Shown piece by piece: positions 47,927 to 56,483 of a stretch of 64,000 nt of DNA; position 1 is the first letter of the stretch, and the number at the start of each line of letters is the position of its first letter. Location: NCBI RefSeq assembly GCF_004352855.1, contig NZ_SJSC01000004.1, positions 285,570 through 349,569 on the forward strand, given 5' to 3'. Under the pieces are notes generated by a model, which had not been told where the DNA came from, ran no database searches, and saw only the letters and a list, made by a program, of their open reading frames with translations. A program made the position numbers and the translations under genes. Origin of the DNA: Marinomonas sp. KMM3893 (GTDB taxonomy: Bacteria > Pseudomonadota > Gammaproteobacteria > Pseudomonadales > Marinomonadaceae).

Positions 47927-48673
47927 ATGAGTTCGGAGTTTGGTCAGCCCAATTTTGTGATGATTCGTCGTCAATTTGACTTTCGCGGCATTGAAATGGG
48001 GCGTTGGGTAAAGCCAGAAGAGCGCGACCGCGCGGCAGTGAATTTTTACCAAGCGCTGTGTGACCTAATGGACGTGCTGCAGGGGCCTGAAACGCTGATT
48101 TCTTTGCGTGGTAGCCTAGGGCTTCAGTTTGGTAAAGGCGGACGGCCAGGTGTGGCGGCGCATTATATGCCAGCGACGCGCCAACTGGCGTTAGCGAAAA
48201 ACGCCGGTGCCGGCAGTCTTGCTCACGAGTGGTATCATGCTTTCGATCATTACATGGGAGACAAAATGTTTCCCATCCTAGGGGCTCAATCGTTTGCGTC
48301 CTCTAATTGGTTAACGTCCACCAGGATGCAACCACACCCTCTGAATACGTTATTAGAAAACTGCTTCAAAGCCATTATGCTCAATACCGATGGCAGCGCC
48401 CCCAGCGCGATGTTTGATGCCTCTAAGCGCACGGATGAAGCGTTAAATATGGTTTATTACGCCAAGCCGGAAGAGTTGTGTGCCAGAGCATTTGAAGCTT
48501 TTGTAGAAGACGAAAAACCCAAAAGTCGCTTTCTTGTGAAAGGCAGTCGCTATTCAGATGAAGCCAAAGCAGGGCTGTATCCACAAGGCGCGCAGCGTCA
48601 GCAAATTAACGCGGCGTTTAAAGCCTATTTTTCAAGGCTTGGCGCCGCGCTGTATCGACAGCAATCTGAATGA
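47927..48673 (+). CDS. Stand-alone LPD1 / CLCA_X-like protein with HExxH motif
   Basis: A 248-residue protein. I recognise the LPD1 domain (large polyvalent protein-associated domain 1): an RGIEMGRWVKPEER segment near residues 20-33, SLRGSLGLQFGKGG near 59-72, and AGAGSLAHEWYHAFDHY. H100-E101-W-Y-H104 is a zincin HExxH motif. In phages and conjugative elements LPD1 is normally one part of very large multidomain proteins. Here it is alone, as in the bacterial CLCA_X group. The ATG at 47927 is eight bases after AGGTG; the TTG at 47921 is too close. A metallopeptidase role is inferred. Confidence 0.75.
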   Translation: MSSEFGQPNFVMIRRQFDFRGIEMGRWVKPEERDRAAVNFYQALCDLMDVLQGPETLISLRGSLGLQFGKGGRPGVAAHYMPATRQLALAKNAGAGSLAHEWYHAFDHYMGDKMFPILGAQSFASSNWLTSTRMQPHPLNTLLENCFKAIMLNTDGSAPSAMFDASKRTDEALNMVYYAKPEELCARAFEAFVEDEKPKSRFLVKGSRYSDEAKAGLYPQGAQRQQINAAFKAYFSRLGAALYRQQSE

Positions 48674-48767
48674 TACCTTTCTAAAGGGCATTTGGGGTGT
48701 TGGTCATCCTAGCTAAGGCCTTCTTTTCTTGAGACGAGGTTGGCTTTTTATAGGGGGAAATAAAAAG

Positions 48768-48783
48768 CTGTATATCTATACAG
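48768..48783. promoter_or_regulatory. Consensus LexA box in a convergent intergenic gap
   Basis: CTGTATATCTATACAG is an exact CTGT-N8-ACAG SOS box, with GTA on its right matching the extended consensus. It lies 95 bases after the LPD1 gene and 43 bases past the end of the convergent LysR gene, so no evident gene starts downstream on either strand. Confidence 0.7.
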
Positions 48784-48826
48784 TATTTGGTTTATCCCCA
48801 CAAAAACCGCGATTTCCGCTTCTCTG

Positions 48827-49714
48827 TCATGGCCTTTTTGGACTCAATTCGCTTTGCACCAGTGTTAAAAAAGCGTCTTTGGCCTTGTGAAAGCCGGTGT
48901 TTTTATTCCAGAGAAAGTAGTTTTTGATGGGGTTGAGTTGCTCAAATGTATAGCCTTTGATGCCGCCAATAAGTTTAAACTGCTCGTATATGCCTCTTGG
49001 TACCAATGAAATGCCAGCGCCTGAGCTGACGCAGCCAAGGATGGTGCCATAGCTTGCAATGCTGGTGATCTCGGCGGAAACCTGATTGATCTCAAGCCAG
49101 TTCTCTAGCGCTTTTCGATATGGGCAGCCTTCTGGCCACATGTAGACATTCTTGCCAACTAAGTCGGCCGGAGAGCGCACTGTGTCAAACGTGGCAGGGG
49201 CGATTAATACAATTTCTTCTTGATAGATTTCAACGCATTCAATGTCTGGGTGTACGCTTTTGCCCGCGATGATGGCGCTGTCTAGTTCATGTTTGACCAC
49301 CGCGGTTTCTAAGGCTTTCCATTTCCCCGTGGTAAATTCAATGTGCACGTTTGAGTAATATTTGTGGTATTTGGACAATACCTTTGGTAACCGGCTGGTG
49401 GCAGCGGATTCAATCGCGCCTAGGCGCAGTGTCCCCATAGGTTCTCCTTCGCTGCTAATGGCGCGCTTTGCTTCTTGGCACATGGACAAAATTTTATTGA
49501 CGTACTCAAGGAATATATCGCCGGCTGGACTCAATGTTAAGCCGCGTCCTTTGCGTATCAATAAGGCTTCCCCTAATTCCTCTTCTAAATTCTTGATTCG
49601 TGTCGTGATGTTCGAAGGCACGCAATGCAGTTGTTCAGCGGCTTTCGCGATGCTGCCAAGATCCGCAATGGTTTTAAACATACGCAATTGAGAGAGTTCC
49701 ATCTGATCGCTCAT
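48827..49714 (-). CDS. LysR-family transcriptional regulator
   Basis: A 295-residue regulator with an N-terminal winged helix (residues 6-64: LRMFKTIADLGSIAKAAEQLHCVPSNITTRIKNL) and a two-lobed effector domain. The sequence is close to the group often annotated as CysB/PtxR-like regulators of exporters. It is divergent from the TSUP permease with 145 bases between the starts, so it probably regulates that permease. The ligand is unknown, though sulfonates or sulfite are suggested by the neighbour. Confidence 0.9.
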   Translation of the reverse strand: MSDQMELSQLRMFKTIADLGSIAKAAEQLHCVPSNITTRIKNLEEELGEALLIRKGRGLTLSPAGDIFLEYVNKILSMCQEAKRAISSEGEPMGTLRLGAIESAATSRLPKVLSKYHKYYSNVHIEFTTGKWKALETAVVKHELDSAIIAGKSVHPDIECVEIYQEEIVLIAPATFDTVRSPADLVGKNVYMWPEGCPYRKALENWLEINQVSAEITSIASYGTILGCVSSGAGISLVPRGIYEQFKLIGGIKGYTFEQLNPIKNYFLWNKNTGFHKAKDAFLTLVQSELSPKRP

Positions 49715-49859
49715 TAAAAGTGAATGATCTGCTTAATATAAGTTACTTTTTTTTAGTTATCCAGTTGATTAGGTTAGCAAGGTGTTGATCAGGCGCCGCC
49801 TTGCTTTAGGTCGGTGTGGTTGCTTTTTAATGACTGCTTTTATCGTATAGGAACGGATT

Positions 49860-50633
49860 ATGATTACCAGCGTCACTGACGTGATCGCGTTAGGTGTGTT
49901 TGCTTTTTGTGGTGGATTAATTGATGCGGCTGTGGGGGGAGGCGGTTTGATCCTCTTGCCTGCGTTGATGCATGCGCTGCCCGAATACGCATTATCAATG
50001 GTGTTTGGTACCAATAAAGTGGCGGTTTGGATGGCCGCAATTAGCTCTATTGGCACTTATCTTAAAAGGGTAAACATGGTTTGGAGAGTGCTGTTGCCTA
50101 CGGCTCTGTCGGCGTTTGTGTTTGCCTATTTTGGGGCCATGTCTGTGGCTAGCATCCCCAAAGACAGCATGCAGATCGTTGTTTTCGTCCTCTTGATTAC
50201 GATGGCTATTTACACGTTTCACAAGAAAGACTTGGGGTTGAGTCATACCAAGGTGGAGGGCAGCGTGAGAAACATGGCGAAAGGGGTCGTGTTTGGTGGT
50301 CTGATTGGTTTTTATGACGGACTGTTTGGTCCTGGGAGTGGTAGTTTTCTGATTTTTCTTTTTATCAGAGGGTTTGGGTTTGATTTCTTAAATGCCTCAG
50401 CCTCTGCAAAGCTGGTGAATCTGGGGGCGTTTACGGCGGCGCTGCTGTTCTTTATACCGTCGGGAAATGTGTTGTGGAAAGTGAGCGCGCTCATCGCGGT
50501 TTGTAATGTGTTAGGGGCATTTGCCGGCGTTTATCTGGCTCTAAGGTTAGGCAGCCGCTTTATCAGGGTGTTGTTTTTGGCCTTGTTGCTCTTTTTGATC
50601 AGCCGAATGGGGTTCACCATGTTGGTCGTGTGA
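49860..50633 (+). CDS. TSUP-family permease (TauE/SafE)
   Basis: A 257-residue membrane protein with about seven or eight hydrophobic segments. The internal duplication motif [16 protein letters not shown] at the N-terminus and [17 protein letters not shown] in the second half is the TauE/SafE signature. The family exports sulfite, sulfoacetate and related anions. AGGAAC lies before the ATG. Its stop overlaps the start of the next frame in a GTGA. Confidence 0.92.
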   Translation: MITSVTDVIALGVFAFCGGLIDAAVGGGGLILLPALMHALPEYALSMVFGTNKVAVWMAAISSIGTYLKRVNMVWRVLLPTALSAFVFAYFGAMSVASIPKDSMQIVVFVLLITMAIYTFHKKDLGLSHTKVEGSVRNMAKGVVFGGLIGFYDGLFGPGSGSFLIFLFIRGFGFDFLNASASAKLVNLGAFTAALLFFIPSGNVLWKVSALIAVCNVLGAFAGVYLALRLGSRFIRVLFLALLLFLISRMGFTMLVV

Positions 50634-51316
50634 TTTTAAGCCTAGTAACGATGTTTAACGACTCGTACCTAGTTGGTGGTATGGCGTTAATAATGACAAT
50701 GAGAGTAGTCAACAAAGACATGGTAGAAAGCCTTGCTGTTGAATTAAATAAAGCCGGCAGTCAGGTGGATCAAGTCTCGCAACGAGGCAATGCTATTTAT
50801 GGCATATTGGATACGATTCGAGCGGTGTCAGAGCAAACCAATCTACTGGCATTAAATGCCGCCATTGAGGCAGCGCGTGCGGGAGAGCAAGGTCGTGGTT
50901 TTGCGGTTGTGGCTGATGAAGTGCGCAGTTTAGCCGCAAGAACACAAGCCTCAACAGAAGAGGTGGACATTTTAATTAAGGGGCTGCAAGAAGATGTTCG
51001 TTCGGCGGTTAGCTTGATCGCTCATAGCCAAGAGGAAGCGAAGAAAACCGTTTCTTCTTCCATAGAAAGTGCTGAAAAACTGGGTTTTGTTAATGAACGC
51101 GTTTCTATGGTGTCTGAAAACACCATTCAAGTTGCCTCGGCGGCGACCGAGCAATCCAATGTTGCGGAGGCGATTAATAAAAACCTTGTGGTAATCAGTG
51201 ACTCAACGCAATCGTTAAGGGACATTGTTGCGAATCTGGAATCAGGGCATGTGGACAGCGCGGAGGCCGTTGATAAACTCACGGAGATTTTGTCTAAATT
51301 CAAAGTCGAGCGTTAA
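50630..51316 (+). CDS. Truncated methyl-accepting chemotaxis protein (signalling domain only)
   Basis: Up to 228 residues. From about residue 32 the sequence is the cytoplasmic tip of a chemoreceptor: [38 protein letters not shown] is the hairpin end that binds CheA/CheW, followed by the returning methylation helix ([15 protein letters not shown]). The sensor, membrane helices and HAMP domain are missing, and the region between 50630 and about 50722 shows no similarity to a receptor. GTG 50630 overlaps the TSUP stop; ATGs at 50651, 50681 and 50696 are alternatives. It is most likely a decaying gene, or possibly a soluble signalling fragment. Confidence 0.75.
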   Translation: MILSLVTMFNDSYLVGGMALIMTMRVVNKDMVESLAVELNKAGSQVDQVSQRGNAIYGILDTIRAVSEQTNLLALNAAIEAARAGEQGRGFAVVADEVRSLAARTQASTEEVDILIKGLQEDVRSAVSLIAHSQEEAKKTVSSSIESAEKLGFVNERVSMVSENTIQVASAATEQSNVAEAINKNLVVISDSTQSLRDIVANLESGHVDSAEAVDKLTEILSKFKVER

Positions 51317-51367
51317 TGGCTGTTTGAGCTGGGGTTTTCTAGGCTGTTTTATGAAGCAGTGGTTAAT

Positions 51368-51403
51368 AAAAAAGGGCGAATCATGGCTGATTCGCCCTTT
51401 TTT
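51368..51403. terminator. Strong bidirectional terminator between the MCP fragment and gcvP
   Basis: AAAAAAGGGCGAATCA pairs perfectly with TGATTCGCCCTTTTTT around the loop TGGC. It is placed between the MCP stop (51316) and the gcvP stop (51438). Confidence 0.92.
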
Positions 51404-51437
51404 GCTTTGCGCCGCTTAGTGTTTTACGCCGCCAAGC

Positions 51438-54302
51438 TTAGTCTTCGTAGCTGTCGATTGGTGGGCATTCGCAGAACAAGTTACGATCGCCGTAAACGTT
51501 ATCGATGCGTCCCACTGGTGGCCAGTACTTACGAGCTTTGATCCAAGGAAGTGGGTACGCCGCGTCTTTACGAGAGTAAGCGTGGGTCCATTCCATGTCT
51601 AATAAGCTATCGGCAGTGTGCGGTGCGTTAACCAATGGGTTGTCTTCCAGTGGCCATTCGCCGTCTTGCACGCGGCTGATTTCGTTGCGGATTTGAATCA
51701 TCGAATCGCAGAAGCGGTCTAACTCTTCTAGGTTTTCCGATTCTGTTGGTTCAATCATCAAGGTGCCCGCCACAGGGAAGGACATGGTTGGTGCGTGGAA
51801 CCCGAAATCCATCAAGCGTTTTGCGATGTCTTCTTCGCTAATGCCTGATTCTGCTTTCAGTGGACGAATATCGATAATGCATTCGTGGGCTACTGTGCCA
51901 TTTTTGCCTGTGTACAGTACTGGGTAATGTTCACCTAGGCGTTTGGCAATGTAGTTTGCGTTCAAGATGGCGTTAAAGGTGGCATCACGTAGCCCTTGGT
52001 CGCCCATCATTTTGATGTACATCCAGGTGATAACAAGAATGCTCGCGCTGCCGTAAGGGGCAGCAGACACCGCGCCGTGTTGTTCTTGCATACCCATTAC
52101 TGGCGCCACAGAGTGACCCGGTAGGAAAGGCGCCAGGTGAGATTTAACACCAATTGGCCCCATGCCAGGACCGCCACCACCGTGTGGGATACAGAATGTT
52201 TTATGTAGATTAAGGTGAGACACATCACCGCCAAACGCACCTGGAGGCGCAATACCGACCAAGGCATTTAAGTTCGCCCCATCGATGTACACCTGACCAC
52301 CAAATTTATGCACTATGTCACACACTTCGCGAATGTGTTCTTCGAATACACCGTGAGTGGATGGGTAAGTGGCCATGATGCAGCTTAGTTCAGCGGCGTG
52401 TTTTTCGGCTTTTGCAGCCAGATCCACAAGGTCAATGTTGCCGTCTTCATCGCATTTTACGATCACGACTTTCATCCCAGCCAATGCGGCAGAAGCTGGG
52501 TTGGTGCCGTGGGCAGAACTTGGAATTAGGCAAATGTTGCGGTCATGGTCGCCACGAGATTTGTGGTACTTGTCGATGGCTATAAGACCTGCGTATTCCC
52601 CTTGGGCGCCAGAGTTAGGCTGTAGGGACACTGTGTCGTAGCCTGTGGCTTTTGACAGCATAGCGATCAGTTCAGACAATAACGTGTGGTAACCCGCAGC
52701 CTGTTCTGTTGGTGCAAATGGGTGGATGCCACCGAATTCAGCCCAAGTCACAGGGATCATTTCAGACGCGGCGTTCAGCTTCATCGTACAAGAACCAAGT
52801 GGGATCATGCTCTGGTTAAGGGCGATGTCTTTCACTTCTAGTTGATGCATGTAGCGCATTAACTCTGTTTCACTGTGGTGAGAGTTAAACACAGGGTGCT
52901 TCAAAATAGCATCTTGACGTAGTAAAGCACCATCGAATCCGGTGCTGGCTGCGGTAGCGTCTATGTCTTCTTGTGACAAAGAGAAACCGAAACAGTCCGC
53001 AAGATCGATTAAGTCTTGGTTGGTGGTCGTTTCGCTAAAGGTAATAGAAAGACGGCTAGCCGACGTCTGGTGTAGGTTGATCAGTTTGGCTTGGGTTGCT
53101 GCGACTATGTCTGCTGTTTTGTCGTTGGTGTCAACGACGACCATGTCAAAGTAATTGGCGTTGGTGGTAAAGCCGTTTGCTTTTAGTGCTGTTGCAAAGC
53201 AGTTTGCGTACGCCGCCACTCGAGAGGCGATTTTCTTCAAGCCAACAGGGCCGTGATACACAGCATAGAAGCCGGCCATCATGGCAAGCAATGCTTGTGC
53301 GGTACAGATGTTTGATGTCGCTTTTTCGCGGCGAATGTGTTGCTCGCGAGTTTGCATCGCCATGCGCAATGCAGGTTTGCCGTGGCTGTCTTTGGAGACG
53401 CCAATTACACGACCTGGCATAGAGCGTTTAAAGGCATCTTTTGTTGCCAAGAAGGCCGCGTGTGGACCGCCGAATCCCATTGGGACGCCAAAACGTTGGG
53501 CGCTACCAAAGACGATGTCAGCCCCCATGTCGCCAGGGGATTTCAATAGCACAAGCGCCAGTAGATCGACGGCGATGCTGGTTAGAGCGCCTTGCTCGTG
53601 GGCTTGTGCCACAAGGTCGGTTAGATCCGTGACTTCGCCGTTGATGCCTGGGTATTGGAAGATGGCACCAAATACATCGTGAGAGGCAAGGTTTTCATTG
53701 GCATCAACCACCACGTCGATATCGAGCAATTCCGCTCGCGTTTTTACCACGTCGATGGTTTGCGTTAATAATTGGTCAGACACAAACAGGGTGTTGGATT
53801 TCTTGCGGTTAGAGCGCTTCATCAGAGTCATGGCCTCGGCCGCCGCAGTGGCTTCGTCTAATAAAGACGCGTTTGAGATTTCCATGCCCGTTAGGTCAAT
53901 AATAACTTGTTGGAAGTTAAGCAGTGCTTCCAAGCGACCTTGGGATATCTCTGGCTGATAAGGGGTGTATGCCGTGTACCAACCTGGGTTTTCTAGCAAG
54001 TTTCTTAAAATAGGTGAAGGCACTAGGGTGTCGTGGTAGCCCATACCAATGAAAGAGCGCGCTACCTTGTTTTGCTTGGCAATGGCTTTTAATTGGCGTA
54101 ATGCGTCACTTTCGCTCGATGGCTGAGCAGAAAGGTCAAGGTTGGCTTGGCGAATCGCTTCCGGTATGGTTTTTTCGATCAGAGCGTTTAGTGAGTCAAT
54201 GCCAATAGTCTTCAGCATGGTAGTGCGTTCTGAATCGTCTGGGCCAATATGGCGCGCGATAAATTCGTCATTGCTTAGCAAATCACGGATACACGAGGTC
54301 AT
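51438..54302 (-). CDS. gcvP: Glycine dehydrogenase (decarboxylating), P-protein
   Basis: Decarboxylates glycine and passes the aminomethyl group to lipoyl-H-protein. The 954 residues form the fused (alpha plus beta) type. The PLP-binding lysine is in [18 protein letters not shown], and [16 protein letters not shown] and the N-terminal FIGMGYHDT are further signatures. It is the last gene of glyA-gcvH-gcvP on the minus strand. The Shine-Dalgarno AGGTGAT stands seven bases before the ATG. A structured 84-base leader separates it from gcvH. Confidence 0.97.
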   Translation of the reverse strand: MTSCIRDLLSNDEFIARHIGPDDSERTTMLKTIGIDSLNALIEKTIPEAIRQANLDLSAQPSSESDALRQLKAIAKQNKVARSFIGMGYHDTLVPSPILRNLLENPGWYTAYTPYQPEISQGRLEALLNFQQVIIDLTGMEISNASLLDEATAAAEAMTLMKRSNRKKSNTLFVSDQLLTQTIDVVKTRAELLDIDVVVDANENLASHDVFGAIFQYPGINGEVTDLTDLVAQAHEQGALTSIAVDLLALVLLKSPGDMGADIVFGSAQRFGVPMGFGGPHAAFLATKDAFKRSMPGRVIGVSKDSHGKPALRMAMQTREQHIRREKATSNICTAQALLAMMAGFYAVYHGPVGLKKIASRVAAYANCFATALKANGFTTNANYFDMVVVDTNDKTADIVAATQAKLINLHQTSASRLSITFSETTTNQDLIDLADCFGFSLSQEDIDATAASTGFDGALLRQDAILKHPVFNSHHSETELMRYMHQLEVKDIALNQSMIPLGSCTMKLNAASEMIPVTWAEFGGIHPFAPTEQAAGYHTLLSELIAMLSKATGYDTVSLQPNSGAQGEYAGLIAIDKYHKSRGDHDRNICLIPSSAHGTNPASAALAGMKVVIVKCDEDGNIDLVDLAAKAEKHAAELSCIMATYPSTHGVFEEHIREVCDIVHKFGGQVYIDGANLNALVGIAPPGAFGGDVSHLNLHKTFCIPHGGGGPGMGPIGVKSHLAPFLPGHSVAPVMGMQEQHGAVSAAPYGSASILVITWMYIKMMGDQGLRDATFNAILNANYIAKRLGEHYPVLYTGKNGTVAHECIIDIRPLKAESGISEEDIAKRLMDFGFHAPTMSFPVAGTLMIEPTESENLEELDRFCDSMIQIRNEISRVQDGEWPLEDNPLVNAPHTADSLLDMEWTHAYSRKDAAYPLPWIKARKYWPPVGRIDNVYGDRNLFCECPPIDSYED

Positions 54303-54328
54303 GATTTATATCACCTATTAAGAAAACG

Positions 54329-54374
54329 AGAGAGGAGGCTCTCTTGCTGTCGCCTTGTGGGGTTAGCAAGAGAG
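54329..54374 (-). repeat. Alternative inverted repeats between gcvH and gcvP
   Basis: CTCTCTTGCT (54339-54348) is an exact inverted repeat of AGCAAGAGAG (54365-54374). The same first arm can instead pair with AGAGAG (54329-54334). In the minus-strand RNA the two stems exclude each other, and the shorter one is followed by CGUUUUCUU, like a weak terminator. Confidence 0.5.
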
Positions 54375-54386
54375 TGAATAACTGCC

Positions 54387-54770
54387 TTATTCGATGGTAG
54401 CGGCGTAACCAGCTGCATCAAGTAGTTTGCTTAGGTCTGTGCCTTCAGCAAGTTTGATCTTAGCGATCCAAGCGCCTTCAAAAGGGGCTTCGTTAATAAG
54501 CTCTGGTGCGTCATCAAGGTCAGTGTTCACCTCGATTACTTCACCTGATACGGGTGCGTAAATGTCAGAAGCGGCTTTAACCGACTCAACCAATGAGAAT
54601 TGCTCTGTTGCGGTCACTTCAAGGCCAACTTCAGGCAGTTCTACATAAACTACATCGCCTAACAGGTCTTGTGCGTGGTCAGTGATGCCGACTGTTACAG
54701 TGCCGTCGCCATTGTCTAGAACCCACTCATGGGAATCTGCGTATTTTAGATTTTCTGGGATAGTACTCAT
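54387..54770 (-). CDS. gcvH: Glycine cleavage system H-protein
   Basis: Lipoylated shuttle protein that carries the aminomethyl group between P, T and L proteins. The 127 residues have the lipoyl lysine in [13 protein letters not shown] and the acidic biotinyl-lipoyl-like fold. AAGAGG precedes the ATG by six bases. An intrinsic terminator ends only 16 bases upstream of its start, so it may be expressed by read-through from glyA or from an internal promoter. Confidence 0.97.
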   Translation of the reverse strand: MSTIPENLKYADSHEWVLDNGDGTVTVGITDHAQDLLGDVVYVELPEVGLEVTATEQFSLVESVKAASDIYAPVSGEVIEVNTDLDDAPELINEAPFEGAWIAKIKLAEGTDLSKLLDAAGYAATIE

Positions 54771-54786
54771 GAATGATGCCTCTTTT

Positions 54787-54818
54787 AAAAAAATACCCGA
54801 GGGGGTTGCCCTCGGGTA
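54787..54818 (-). terminator. Intrinsic terminator between glyA and gcvH
   Basis: On the minus strand a perfect 10-bp stem, TACCCGAGGG / CCCTCGGGTA with loop CAACC, is followed by T7. It lies ten bases after the glyA stop and ends 16 bases before the gcvH ATG. Confidence 0.85.
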
Positions 54819-54827
54819 GATGATTTT

Positions 54828-56105
54828 TTAGCGGTACAGTGGGAAGCGTTTGCACAACTCTTTGACTTCCGCCAAAACGCGTGCTTCAACTTCTGGGTTG
54901 CCGTCTGGATTGCCAACTAGGCCGTCCAACACGTCACTGATTAAGTGACCCACTTTGCGGAATTCTTCTTCTCCAAAGCCACGAGATGTTGCCGCTGGTG
55001 TACCTAGACGGATACCAGAGGTGACCATTGGTTTTTCAGTGTCGAATGGAATGCCGTTTTTGTTACAAGTAATACCAGCGCGCTCTAGAGCTTGGTCTAC
55101 AACATTGCCTTTTAAGCCTTTAGGGCGAAGATCCACCAACATTAGGTGAGTATCTGTACCGCCTGTTACCACATCACAACCACGTTCAATCATAACCGCA
55201 GCCAACGCTTTAGCGTTTGCAACGACTTGTTTGATGTAGTCAGTGAATTCTGGTTTCAGTGCTTCGCCAAACGCAACCGCTTTACCCGCGATAACGTGCA
55301 TCAATGGGCCGCCTTGGTAGCCTGGGAAAACAGCAGAGTTGATTTTCTTACCAAGATCAAGATCGTTGGAAAGGATCATGCCGCCACGAGGACCACGAAG
55401 TGTTTTGTGTGTCGTTGTTGTCACAATGTGTGCGTGAGGCAGTGGAGATGGGTGAACCCCAGTCGCTACCAAGCCAGCAATGTGAGCCATGTCGACAAAT
55501 AAGTAAGCGCCGACTTTGTCTGCGATTTCACGGAAACGTTTGAAATCGATTTCACGAGGAATAGCAGAGCCACCCGCGATGATCATTTTAGGTTTGCATT
55601 CGATTGCTTGCGCTTCGATAGCATCGTAATCGATCAATAAAGTCTCAGGGTTAACGTCGTATTGAACGGCGTTGAACCATTTGCCTGATTGAGCTGGTGC
55701 TGCACCGTGAGTTAAGTGACCACCTGAAGACAAGGTCATGCCCATGATAGTGTCGCCTGGCTGTAGCAATGCAAGCATTACTGCGCCGTTCGCTTGAGCA
55801 CCAGAATGAGGTTGAACGTTAACAAACTCACAGTTGAACAATTTTTTTGCGCGATCAATGGCAAGTTGTTCTGTTACGTCGACAGCTTCACAACCACCGT
55901 AGTAGCGGCGAGTAGGGTAGCCTTCAGCGTATTTATTCGTTAGTACGGAGCCTTGAGCTTCCAAGACAGCTTTGGAAACGATGTTTTCAGAAGCAATCAA
56001 TTCGATACCAGTTTCTTGACGTTCTTGTTCTTCAACAAGGGTTGCAAAAAGTTCTGAATCGCGATCAGCCAGGGATTGGCTGAAAAAGGCTTCGGTGTTT
56101 GCCAT
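54828..56105 (-). CDS. glyA: Serine hydroxymethyltransferase
   Basis: Interconverts serine and glycine with tetrahydrofolate. The 425 residues include the PLP lysine in [15 protein letters not shown], the [11 protein letters not shown]-terminal motif and [26 protein letters not shown] gives the ribosome binding site. Linkage to gcvH and gcvP on the same strand and to the divergent gcvT shows it serves glycine/one-carbon balance. Confidence 0.98.
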   Translation of the reverse strand: MANTEAFFSQSLADRDSELFATLVEEQERQETGIELIASENIVSKAVLEAQGSVLTNKYAEGYPTRRYYGGCEAVDVTEQLAIDRAKKLFNCEFVNVQPHSGAQANGAVMLALLQPGDTIMGMTLSSGGHLTHGAAPAQSGKWFNAVQYDVNPETLLIDYDAIEAQAIECKPKMIIAGGSAIPREIDFKRFREIADKVGAYLFVDMAHIAGLVATGVHPSPLPHAHIVTTTTHKTLRGPRGGMILSNDLDLGKKINSAVFPGYQGGPLMHVIAGKAVAFGEALKPEFTDYIKQVVANAKALAAVMIERGCDVVTGGTDTHLMLVDLRPKGLKGNVVDQALERAGITCNKNGIPFDTEKPMVTSGIRLGTPAATSRGFGEEEFRKVGHLISDVLDGLVGNPDGNPEVEARVLAEVKELCKRFPLYR

Positions 56106-56262
56106 GGTGTATTCCTCTTAAATAAACATTAATGCCCAATAAAGACACAGAGTCCTTAATATAATAACACTAGGGCAGTCTAAGATGATGAAAAAAGATC
56201 ATCTTTCTAAGAGCGTCGATAATTGTCTGCTTCGCGCCAATTTTTCGTATCATATCGAAAAA

Positions 56263-56278
56263 GTTTCCAATTGGAAAC
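56263..56278. promoter_or_regulatory. 16-base perfect palindrome in the glyA-gcvT control region
   Basis: GTTTCCAATTGGAAAC is a perfect palindrome 157 bases upstream of glyA. A nearly identical copy sits at 56435-56450. It is probably an operator for a dimeric regulator of the glycine genes. I cannot name the regulator. The 378-base region around it (56106-56483) holds no gene. It also has an 8-bp inverted repeat, AAGATGAT/ATCATCTT, at 56182-56205, and nothing resembling a glycine riboswitch. Confidence 0.65.
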
Positions 56279-56404
56279 ACGTAAGAAAGTGGTATTTTTA
56301 AATCTTTTGATAAAATAGGTTGATTTTATCTGACCATTTGTTCAGGTTTTTGCCTGTTTATCGGAATAATTGCCGATTTAGTTGGATTTTAATTGGCTTA
56401 TGGC

Positions 56405-56432
56405 TTGTCAACCACATTGAATTTTAGATAAT
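56405..56432 (+). promoter_or_regulatory. Possible gcvT promoter
   Basis: TTGTCA (56405-56410) and GATAAT (56427-56432) are spaced by 16 bases. The palindrome at 56435-56450 directly follows the -10 box and would cover the start site, a position suited to repression. Confidence 0.5.
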
Positions 56433-56434
56433 CT

Positions 56435-56450
56435 GTTTCCAATCGGAAAC
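56435..56450. promoter_or_regulatory. Second copy of the glyA-gcvT palindrome
   Basis: GTTTCCAATCGGAAAC differs from the copy at 56263 by one base (T to C in the centre). It lies 33 bases before the gcvT start and just after its likely -10 box. Confidence 0.65.
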
Positions 56451-56483
56451 TTCCTAAACACTGGCCCAATTAAAGGTTTGCTT

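Noticed and set aside
47875..47928. Possible 17-codon leader peptide (MRCGNLAPCIHDDLGAC) ending at TAATG on the LPD1 start
   Set aside because: It has a GAAGG before it, but the length is near chance and no regulatory structure follows.
48829..48927. Possible 32-codon frame downstream of the orphan LexA box on the plus strand
   Set aside because: No Shine-Dalgarno, not hydrophobic like known SOS toxins, and antisense to the LysR gene.
53281..53682. 133-codon plus-strand frame inside gcvP
   Set aside because: Antisense shadow of a strongly conserved gene, with no start signal or recognisable domain.
56106..56483. Glycine riboswitch before gcvT or glyA
   Set aside because: The conserved glycine aptamer core is not visible on either strand; only palindromes and a simple inverted repeat are seen.
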